In this document: positions 1-4,647 of the stretch, one piece after another | Layout of the letters: every line of letters starts with the position of its first letter | Position numbering within the stretch: position 1 is the stretch's first letter | Assembly (NCBI GenBank): GCA_014846205.1 | Contig: RKAY01000036.1 | Span: 1-6,109, forward strand | Origin: Collinsella aerofaciens | GTDB lineage: Bacteria > Actinomycetota > Coriobacteriia > Coriobacteriales > Coriobacteriaceae | Direction of reading: 5' to 3' | Length of the DNA stretch: 6,109 nucleotides | Notes under the pieces: model-generated | Seen by the model: only the letters and a program-made list of their open reading frames with translations | Databases searched by the model: none | Told to the model about the DNA's origin: nothing | Translations under genes and position numbers: made by a program

Positions 1-26
1 AATAGCTCCTGGATGCCGGGGTTTTG

Positions 27-52
27 GCGGAAATCAGGAACTATTTCACCGC
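27..52. repeat. Imperfect inverted repeat at the left edge
   Basis: The arms GCGG-AAAT (27-34) and ATTT-CA-CCGC (43-52) pair apart from a two-base bulge, around an 8-base loop. The element lies downstream of the minus-strand operon, between it and whatever gene lies beyond the window. I see no coding region in bases 1-114. It could be part of an intergenic repeat, or an RNA or operator element belonging to the neighbouring unit. The sequence does not show which. Confidence 0.3.
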
Positions 53-87
53 AATTGAGGAGGGACGGGGTGGATGGCGGGGTAGCT

Positions 88-112
88 AAAAGAGCTCCGT
101 TCTAAATGAGCT
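88..112 (-). terminator. Possible weak terminator of the three-gene operon
   Basis: Read on the minus strand, just after the TAA stop of the DUF1667 gene, AGCTC (112-108) can pair with GAGCT (97-93) around a 10-base loop. A short run CTTTT (92-88) follows. The stem is only 5 bp and the U-tract is short, so this would be a weak intrinsic terminator, and some read-through into a gene beyond the left edge is possible. Confidence 0.3.
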
Positions 113-114
113 GC

Positions 115-513
115 TTAGGCTGGGTCGATGTCCATGCTAGCGACGAGGTTGGTACCGGTGTCTAGGAGGTTGGGGAGGACTACATCGCCCATGCGGATGG
201 GGGCTTTGACCACTAGGCCGCGGATGAGGTCCATCGCCTGGGCATGGAGTGCCAGCGGGATGGCTTCGGCTGTGCGCACGGGCAGCAGCCTCTCGTCGCC
301 GCCGGATACCGCCACGGTGGTAGTGAGCACGCGCATGGGGCAGGTGAGCTCCTGATGTGCGAACGTATCACCGCGCGGGCAGCTGTTGCCGGTTACGGAG
401 CGCACCTCTGCCACGGCGCCGTCTGCGCTGCGCTCGATCTCCACGGTCAGGAGGCACTCGGATGGGCAGGTGGTGCAGTTGAACCGCAATGTCTCGGTCA
501 CATTCGTGCTCAT
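115..513 (-). CDS. DUF1667 (COG3862) cysteine-rich redox protein
   Basis: This 132-residue protein is the last gene of the operon. Its N-terminus carries C13-x2-C16-x3-C20, followed by C45 in a GNSCPRG motif and C58 in TCPMRVLTTTV. The C-terminal half has the family's proline/valine-rich block, VVKAPIRMGDVV (101-112). This pattern matches DUF1667, a family of small proteins encoded next to GlpA-like dehydrogenases in anaerobes. The conserved cysteines suggest a metal or iron-sulfur site. An electron-transfer or accessory subunit role is an inference from gene order, because the family has no settled biochemical function that I know of. It starts with ATG at 513, 4 bases after the stop of the preceding gene, and the AGGAGG-type ribosome site lies across that gene's last codons, so translation is probably coupled. 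The length is normal for the family. The protein should be cytoplasmic: no signal peptide or membrane segment is visible. Confidence 0.9.
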   Translation of the reverse strand: MSTNVTETLRFNCTTCPSECLLTVEIERSADGAVAEVRSVTGNSCPRGDTFAHQELTCPMRVLTTTVAVSGGDERLLPVRTAEAIPLALHAQAMDLIRGLVVKAPIRMGDVVLPNLLDTGTNLVASMDIDPA

Positions 514-517
514 GGCC

Positions 518-1879
518 TTACGCCTCCTCTACGGGATCGACGGACAGGACAATCTCGCTAACACCCAGGTCGAGTGCACGCTGAATCACCTTTGCTGGCA
601 GCGGGAAGCTTTCCATGACGCTCGGTTTAAACGGGCGCACCTTGCCTGCAAACAGCTCCTTGTCGCCTGCCAGAATGCGCACGCGGGCGGCATCGACCGG
701 CCGGCGTACGCGGAAGTTGAGTTTGGTGAGCGCTACAGCCGTAATGCGTCCCGGCAGTGCGTAACCCGCAATGCCGGCGGGGGAGACCGTAAGCTGACAG
801 CCCGGGCCCGCAGCGCTCATCCCAGCGCCGCCGTCCAACGCCCATGCCGCCGCAGCCGCACCGGCATGCTCTGACTCGGTTGTCACATTGTCGGCCAGAT
901 CGTGCACGTGCAGCACGTTGCCGCAGGCAAAGATGCCCGGCACGCCCGTCTGCAGACTCTGGTCCACCACGGCGCCGCGCGTACGTGGGTCCAGCTCCAC
1001 GCCCGCGGCAACCGAAAGCTCGTTCTCGGGAATCAATCCCACCGAGAGCAGCAGCGTGTCACACGGAACGATGCGCTCGGTCCCGGCAATGGGCGCCAGG
1101 TGCTCGTCGACCTGGCTCACTTCGACGGCCTCCACGCGGTCGCGCCCGATCACGCGCGTGACTGTGGTAGACAGATGCAGCGGAATGCCGAAGTCGTCCA
1201 GGCAGTTCTTGACGTTGCGGCGCAGGCCGTTGGCGTACGGCATGAGCTCGTACACGCCCTCGACCGAAATCCCCTCGAGCGTGCAGCGGCGCGCCATGAT
1301 AAGCCCAATGTCGCCCGAGCCCAAAATGACGGCACGCGAGCCAGGCTTGAGGTTTTCAATATTGATGTATCGCTGCGCCAAGCCGGCCGTAAACACGCCG
1401 GCGGGACGGCTACCGGGAATCTTGATCTCGCTGCGGGTGCGCTCGCGGCATCCCATAGCAAGGACGACGGCACGCCCGGTGAGCTGCAACATGCCGGCGG
1501 GGTTCATGAGCGTGACGGTGCGGAGTGTGGCGGCTCCCGTGGACTCGCCCGAATCAATCCCAAGCACCATACTGTCCAAGAACAGCGCAATGTCGGTCGC
1601 GCGCACCTGGTCGATAAAGCGCTGCGCGTACTCGGGGCCGGTGAGCTCCTGCTTAAAGTGCGAAAGGCCAAAACCCGGGTGAATGCACTGGCGGAGTATT
1701 CCGCCCAGATGCTGCTCGCGCTCCACGATGGCCACGCGTGCGCCTGCCTTATGCGCGGCCAGTGCGGCCGCCATGCCGGCGGGTCCGCCACCGATAACGA
1801 CCACGTCGAATGCCTGCGTCGGCACGGCGTCCGCGGCGCCGTCGGTCGCGCTCGCTGCATTCACTTCAAAGCTCGCCAT
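518..1879 (-). CDS. NAD(P)/FAD-dependent oxidoreductase (pyridine nucleotide-disulfide type), operon middle subunit
   Basis: A 453-residue flavoprotein. After a low-complexity N-terminal stretch of about 24 residues comes an FAD-binding Rossmann fold: VVVIGGGPAGMAAAL with GxGxxG-type glycines at 30-35 and the ribose-binding acidic E53. The block around C65 (ILRQCIHPGFGLSHFKQEL) is typical of the subfamily that sits beside GlpA-like and DUF1667 proteins. A second, NAD(P)-type Rossmann fold follows (ILGSGDIGLIMARR, 185-198), then the second FAD contact (GVPGIFACGNVLHVHDLAD, 312-330). The fold suggests that it passes electrons between NAD(P) and the partner dehydrogenase. It also resembles subunits of HcnB or hydroxyproline-dehydrogenase type complexes, so the substrate cannot be fixed from sequence. 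It starts with ATG at 1879, one base after the TAG of the preceding gene. The AGGGGG ribosome site lies inside that gene's end, pointing to translational coupling and fixed stoichiometry. No methionine that would give a better start lies before the first Rossmann motif. Confidence 0.9.
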   Translation of the reverse strand: MASFEVNAASATDGAADAVPTQAFDVVVIGGGPAGMAAALAAHKAGARVAIVEREQHLGGILRQCIHPGFGLSHFKQELTGPEYAQRFIDQVRATDIALFLDSMVLGIDSGESTGAATLRTVTLMNPAGMLQLTGRAVVLAMGCRERTRSEIKIPGSRPAGVFTAGLAQRYINIENLKPGSRAVILGSGDIGLIMARRCTLEGISVEGVYELMPYANGLRRNVKNCLDDFGIPLHLSTTVTRVIGRDRVEAVEVSQVDEHLAPIAGTERIVPCDTLLLSVGLIPENELSVAAGVELDPRTRGAVVDQSLQTGVPGIFACGNVLHVHDLADNVTTESEHAGAAAAAWALDGGAGMSAAGPGCQLTVSPAGIAGYALPGRITAVALTKLNFRVRRPVDAARVRILAGDKELFAGKVRPFKPSVMESFPLPAKVIQRALDLGVSEIVLSVDPVEEA

Positions 1880-1880
1880 C

Positions 1881-3344
1881 CTAGTGCACCCCCTTCAGTG
1901 GTCCCTCAACCAGCCAAGATCCGGCATCCTCCAGCAGCACCTCGCTGGGGTCACACCCCAGCTCGCGGGCTAGGATTGCCACCACGCGGCTCTGGCAAAA
2001 ACCACTCTGGCACCGACCCATGCCGGCACGGCAGCGGCGCTTGACACCCTCGACCGAAACCGCACCCGGGCGGCGTCGAATCGCGGCAACAATCTCGGCC
2101 TCGGGCACCGTCTCGGAGCGGCAGACGATCTGCCCCCATGCAGGGTCGGACTCAATGAGCTCCTCCTTACGCGTAAGCGGCGCGCGGTCGAAGTCGTCCG
2201 GCGCGCGGCGAATCGGATCCCAATCGGCCCGTTCGCGCAAAGCAACGCCCGCCTCGCGCATCACGTGCTCCATGCGCTCGGCAATGGCCGGTGCGCTCGC
2301 CACGCCTGGCGACTGAATGCCCGCCGCCTGGAACAGGCCTGGTACCACGGCGGACTGCCCAATAAAGAAATCGTTCGTTCCTTGAATGACCGGACGCCCG
2401 CCGGCAAACGCGCGCACCACGCGACGCGTGTCCAGATCGGGCACCAGCTTGCGCGCGCCGGTCAGCAGCGCGTTCACATCGCTCGCGTAAGTCTGTGTGT
2501 CGCCCGGCTCGCGTACGGCAGCGGTCGCGGTGATCACGGTGTTGCCGTGCACTGTGCCTGTGACGATAACGCCCTTGGACACCGGCGTGGGCACGGGGTA
2601 GAGCGGCATGAGCGTGCGCGGCTCCTTATCCAGTACCACGATGTTTCCCTGGCGCCAGACCATCTGGAACTCCTCGGCGCCGGCCATATGCGAGATGTCC
2701 GCGGCGCCGTTGCCCGCGGCGTTGATCAGATAGCGGCAGCGCACATCGCCGGCAGGCGTCACCAGCGTAAAGCGCGTAGCCCCGTCGGTAGCCTCGCTGC
2801 CAGCAACCTCAATGGCCTCCACCGGTGCGGAGCGCATAAACGTCACGCCGTTGGCGACGGCGTTCTCCAGCGCGGCAATGGCGACCTCAAACGGATCGAC
2901 AAAACCGGTCGAGGGGCACCACAGCGCGCACGTGGCCTCGGCACTCGCGCGCGGTTCCAGCTCGTGGATGTGCTCGGGGCCGATAATCGACAGTTCGGGC
3001 ACGCCGTTGGCCACGCCATTCTGGCGCAGCTTCTCCAGGTGTGCGCGGTCTTCGTCGTTAAACCCCAGCACCATCGAACCGGTGCGGCAAAACAAAAAGC
3101 CTAGCTCCTGGGCCCAGGTGCCATACAGCTCGCAACCACGGGCGTTGACCTGCGCCTTTACCGTGCCCGGCGCCGGATCGTAGCCGGCGTGAACCAGGCC
3201 GCCGTTGGCCTTCGAGGCGCCCAGCGCAATGTCGTTGGCCGCCTCGACCACGCAAATGGACAGGTCATAGCGCGCGAGCTGTCGCGCGATGGCGCATCCC
3301 GTGATGCCCGCGCCCACAATCGCGATATCAAACGTTTCCGTCAC
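1881..3344 (-). CDS. GlpA-like FAD-dependent dehydrogenase with C-terminal BFD-like [2Fe-2S] domain (probable anaerobic glycerol-3-phosphate dehydrogenase)
   Basis: A 487-residue protein, first in the operon. Residues 1 to about 365 form a DAO-type FAD oxidoreductase: IAIVGAGITGCAIA with GxGxxG at 11-16, E34 closing the second strand, the family motif ASKANGGLVHAGYD (43-56), and a C-terminal FAD contact around GLFQAAGIQSPG (336-347). Residues about 400-460 resemble the BFD-like [2Fe-2S] domain of GlpA, ending in KRRCRAGMGRCQSGFC. The family's usual CxC pair reads C408-R-S410, and an extra cysteine, C438, stands where Thr or Val is common, so the ligands would be C408, C438, C445 and C450, or S410 could take part. 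In Thermotoga and Clostridia this protein with the two downstream partners is annotated as glycerol-3-phosphate dehydrogenase, but other 2-hydroxyacid or glycerol-phosphate-like substrates (LhgO/COG0579 relatives) remain possible. The start is GTG at 3344, with GGGAGG 4 bases upstream. No earlier start is needed, because the Rossmann strand begins at residue 6. No signal peptide or membrane helix is visible. Confidence 0.88.
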   Translation of the reverse strand: MTETFDIAIVGAGITGCAIARQLARYDLSICVVEAANDIALGASKANGGLVHAGYDPAPGTVKAQVNARGCELYGTWAQELGFLFCRTGSMVLGFNDEDRAHLEKLRQNGVANGVPELSIIGPEHIHELEPRASAEATCALWCPSTGFVDPFEVAIAALENAVANGVTFMRSAPVEAIEVAGSEATDGATRFTLVTPAGDVRCRYLINAAGNGAADISHMAGAEEFQMVWRQGNIVVLDKEPRTLMPLYPVPTPVSKGVIVTGTVHGNTVITATAAVREPGDTQTYASDVNALLTGARKLVPDLDTRRVVRAFAGGRPVIQGTNDFFIGQSAVVPGLFQAAGIQSPGVASAPAIAERMEHVMREAGVALRERADWDPIRRAPDDFDRAPLTRKEELIESDPAWGQIVCRSETVPEAEIVAAIRRRPGAVSVEGVKRRCRAGMGRCQSGFCQSRVVAILARELGCDPSEVLLEDAGSWLVEGPLKGVH

Positions 3345-3514
3345 AGTGCCTCCCAGACGAGTTGACAGGCTGTCAATAAGACTATCCTACGGTCTGCACA
3401 CCCCCAGCGCAGCGGCAATGCGGCGAACAGCCCCGACGCATCCGCCAACGGCAGGCGAGGGGAGACTCGGCAACGTCGACGACCTCGTCTGCCGACAACT
3501 ACGGCAACCGTTCG
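3345..3514. other. Upstream region of the oxidoreductase operon, no gene supported
   Basis: This is the left part of the 646-base divergent intergenic region. It holds the Shine-Dalgarno sequence of the first operon gene (GGGAGG on the minus strand, near 3349-3354), a perfect palindrome at 3362-3376, and a weak minus-strand -10-like TAGGAT at 3384-3389 without a convincing -35. It also has a small inverted repeat, TGCCG/CGGCA, at 3490-3494 and 3502-3506. Short open frames cross it on both strands, but they run into the repeat array and have no ribosome site or recognisable motif. I do not count them as genes. Confidence 0.5.
3362..3376. promoter_or_regulatory. Perfect 15-bp palindrome, candidate operator
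   Basis: TTGACAG-G-CTGTCAA has two perfect 7-bp arms around one central base. It lies 18 bases upstream of the GTG start of the GlpA-like gene and just upstream of its ribosome site. It also lies just downstream of a -10-like TAGGAT on the minus strand, which is where a repressor site would overlap the start of transcription. The left arm also reads as a consensus -35 (TTGACA) on the plus strand, but the best -10 for it (TATCCT, 3383-3388) is only 15 bases away. The binding protein is unknown. It does not look like the classical GlpR/DeoR operator. Confidence 0.45.
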
Positions 3515-3554
3515 TCTCGGCCTGTAACAGTAAGAGGGGAAAATCGGTCCTATG

Positions 3555-3610
3555 TGTTACAGATTGAGATTTAAAGTCAGGGAGAGATTCTTCTGTCTCG
3601 ATCTGTAACA
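3555..3610 (+). repeat. Array unit 1, inverted repeat (hairpin)
   Basis: The arms TGTTACAGATTGAGA (3555-3569) and TCTCGATCTGTAACA (3596-3610) pair at all 15 positions if the single T-G position is counted as a wobble in a plus-strand RNA. The loop is 26 bases and begins TTTAAAGTCAGGGAGAGA, nearly the same as the loop of unit 4. Confidence 0.85.
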
Positions 3611-3634
3611 TCTGGGGACCGTTTGGGGTCTAGA

Positions 3635-3689
3635 TGTTACAGATTTAGATGAACCTATCAGTCGGTTTCGAATGTCTAAATCTGTAACG
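3635..3689 (+). repeat. Array unit 2, inverted repeat with compensated arm changes
   Basis: The arms are TGTTACAGATTTAGA (3635-3649) and TCTAAATCTGTAACG (3675-3689). Position 12 is T where the other forward copies have G, and the opposite arm carries the matching A, so pairing is kept. The outermost pair is a T-G wobble. The loop is 25 bases. Confidence 0.85.
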
Positions 3690-3714
3690 GTTAGACCTGT
3701 TTTTGCTGAGTTGT

Positions 3715-3769
3715 TGTTACAGATTGAGATATTGAGATTGGACGTTCTCCTTTGTCTTGTTCTGTAACA
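3715..3769 (+). repeat. Array unit 3, inverted repeat (hairpin)
   Basis: The arms TGTTACAGATTGAGA (3715-3729) and TCTTGTTCTGTAACA (3755-3769) have one T-T mismatch and two G-T wobbles when read as plus-strand RNA. Next to the left arm, ATTGAGAT is repeated in tandem (3723-3738), which looks like a local slippage duplication of the motif's end. Confidence 0.8.
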
Positions 3770-3794
3770 GATAGAAGGGTTTCTGGCCCCTAGT

Positions 3795-3849
3795 TGTTAC
3801 AGATTGAGATTTAAGTCGGGGAGAGAACGGTTTGCCTCAATCTGGAACA
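3795..3849 (+). repeat. Array unit 4, inverted repeat (hairpin)
   Basis: The arms TGTTACAGATTGAGA (3795-3809) and CCTCAATCTGGAACA (3835-3849) have two mismatches, at motif positions 5 and 15. The loop begins TTTAAGTCGGGGAGAGA, differing from the unit 1 loop by one base change and one indel over that stretch. The two units therefore look like copies of one another. Confidence 0.8.
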
Positions 3850-3889
3850 CCTAGACCCGGATTCCGCTCCCACCTGTTACAGATTGAGA

Positions 3890-3990
3890 TGTTTGTGTCC
3901 GCGCCAGCCCCGTACCCAGCCGTGGTCCCATATAAACAAACCCCGTGGTAAACTTGACCCGACTGTAAATATTCCGAAAGGTACACCCCA
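3890..3990 (+). promoter_or_regulatory. Leader and probable promoter region of the zinc-ribbon membrane protein gene
   Basis: This stretch between the last array copy and the ATG at 3991 contains TATAAA (3931-3936), which could serve as a -10 element. No good -35 lies at the right distance. A TTGACC at 3954-3959 is too close to the AT-rich TAAATA (3966-3971) to make a normal promoter with it. The ribosome site GAAAGG (3976-3981) stands 9 bases before the start codon. The promoter assignment is weak; the ribosome site is clear. Confidence 0.35.
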
Positions 3991-4422
3991 ATGTCCAAGT
4001 ACATCTCTGAGCTCATGTCGCCGCAGCTTATGGGCGTCATCTATGCCTTCGTGGGCTTTATCATCGCCCTGTACGTGCTGTCCGTCGTCTATGTGTTCAT
4101 CGACGCTCGCCGCCGCGGTGCCAGCGCCTACGTGGCATGGGGCATCATCGCCCTCATCCCGTTTGTGGGCCTTATCGCCTACCTGGTCCTTCGCCCGCAC
4201 TCCTACGCGGCTGACCGTGAGGAGCAGGAGCTGGACATGGCCCTGCGCGAGCGTCAGCTTGCCCAGTACGGCACCTGCCCGCAGTGCGGCGCGCCCATCG
4301 AGAAGGACTTTGTTGTGTGCCCGGTGTGCGACACCCAGGTTCGTAACGTGTGCCCCAGCTGCCATCGTCCGCTCGACGCGCACTGGAAGGTTTGCCCCTA
4401 CTGCCGAACTCGCATCCAGTAA
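3991..4422 (+). CDS. Small membrane protein with C-terminal double zinc ribbon
   Basis: A 143-residue protein of unknown function. It has two hydrophobic segments, about residues 14-36 and 45-67. The pair, with RRRGASAYVAW between them and IPFVGLIAYLVLR in the second, resembles the PLDc_N-type two-helix membrane module. A charged linker (about 70-92, rich in Glu and Arg) follows. Then come four CxxC knuckles: C96/C99, C110/C113, C121/C124 and C135/C138, all of the CPxC type, making two tandem zinc ribbons. The ribbons are probably cytoplasmic and may bind protein or nucleic acid, but this is an inference. The ATG at 3991 has GAAAGG 9 bases upstream, and codon use is like that of the neighbours. 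It appears monocistronic, with the divergent repeat array on its left and a strong terminator hairpin about 95 bases downstream. I see nothing that links it functionally to the array beyond adjacency. Confidence 0.85.
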   Translation: MSKYISELMSPQLMGVIYAFVGFIIALYVLSVVYVFIDARRRGASAYVAWGIIALIPFVGLIAYLVLRPHSYAADREEQELDMALRERQLAQYGTCPQCGAPIEKDFVVCPVCDTQVRNVCPSCHRPLDAHWKVCPYCRTRIQ

Positions 4423-4517
4423 CGCATCCATCGCCGGGCCGGCCGCAAGCCACGGGCACGCCGCAAGCAACGCGCGCACCGCGCCCCGTCCCACACGATG
4501 AAGCATGCGTAGAAAAT

Positions 4518-4548
4518 CGCCCGCCGTGCCATTAAGGTGCGGCGGGCG
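4518..4548 (+). terminator. Strong intrinsic-terminator-type hairpin
   Basis: CGCCCGCCG (4518-4526) pairs perfectly with CGGCGGGCG (4540-4548). Four further inner pairs, two of them G-T wobbles, close a 5-base ATTAA loop. The right side continues CTTGTAT, a modest U-tract. The left side is AGAAAAT, so on the minus strand the stem would be followed by ATTTTCT and could also stop transcription in that direction. It lies between the zinc-ribbon gene and thrS and presumably ends the former's transcript. Bases 4423-4517 before it show only a short direct repeat, GCCGCAAGC (4442-4450 and 4460-4468). Confidence 0.7.
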
Positions 4549-4549
4549 C

Positions 4550-4577
4550 TTGTATACCAAGGCAACCTGCCTATAAT
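4550..4577 (+). promoter_or_regulatory. thrS: Sigma70-type promoter of thrS
   Basis: TTGTAT (4550-4555) and a consensus -10 TATAAT (4572-4577) are separated by 16 bases. The -35 begins two bases after the terminator stem, so its sequence doubles as the terminator's tail. Transcription should start near 4584, giving a leader of about 65 bases. That is too short for a T-box riboswitch, and no T-box motif is visible. Confidence 0.7.
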
Positions 4578-4647
4578 GATGCAAGTCAAAAACGCCGAGC
4601 GCATCGCACGCACTTGCATCAGGCATCCGAGAGGAGAAAACATACCC

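Larger units (their letters stand above)
3515..3889. repeat. Regular array of ten 15-bp motifs in strictly alternating orientation
   Basis: The consensus is TGTTACAGATTGAGA. Forward copies start at 3555, 3635, 3715, 3795 and 3875, exactly 80 bases apart. Reverse copies occupy 3515-3529, 3596-3610, 3675-3689, 3755-3769 and 3835-3849. Intervals between neighbouring copies are 24-26 bases. All five forward copies are identical except the one at 3635 (TTTAGA for TTGAGA). The reverse copies vary more. A forward copy is always followed by T, and a reverse copy is always preceded by G, in four of five cases with T before it. The array therefore comprises a lone reverse copy, four complete inverted-repeat units and a lone forward copy. 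It is AT-richer than both flanks and holds no convincing gene. The organisation recalls BIME-type interspersed palindromes in its alternating orientation, but motif and periodicity match nothing I know. Possible roles are a structured RNA, a protein-binding array, or a tandemly amplified MITE-like palindrome. Confidence 0.9.

Noticed and set aside
902..2044. Long plus-strand open frame opposite the oxidoreductase genes
   Set aside because: It is antisense to two genes with clear FAD and NAD motifs. Its translation is His/Arg/Ala-rich with no domain and no ribosome site.
3387..3611. Small minus-strand open frame in the intergenic region, ending in an Ala/Arg-rich tail
   Set aside because: Half of it lies in the repeat array, and it has no Shine-Dalgarno sequence or recognised motif. 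A decayed coding remnant at 3387-3510 cannot be excluded but is not supported.
3555..3849. Series of integron attC sites
   Set aside because: The outer ends read TGTTACAG/CTGTAACA, which does not fit the GTTRRRY and RYYYAAC core sites, and there are no gene cassettes between units.
3555..3849. MITE or transposon ends, because units begin TGT and end ACA
   Set aside because: No target-site duplications flank the units, no transposase is present, and the precise 80-base tandem spacing is not expected from independent insertions. A tandemly amplified MITE remains a weak alternative.
3515..3889. CRISPR array
   Set aside because: The motif is only 15-16 bp and alternates in orientation, some intervals are homologous to one another, and there is no leader or cas gene in the window.
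4442..4472. Direct repeat GCCGCAAGC(C/A)ACG between the zinc-ribbon gene and the terminator
   Set aside because: There are only two short GC-rich copies, within what chance would give in this base composition.
4578..4647. T-box riboswitch in front of thrS
   Set aside because: The leader is about 65 bases, too short for a T-box, with no T-box consensus and no terminator between promoter and gene.
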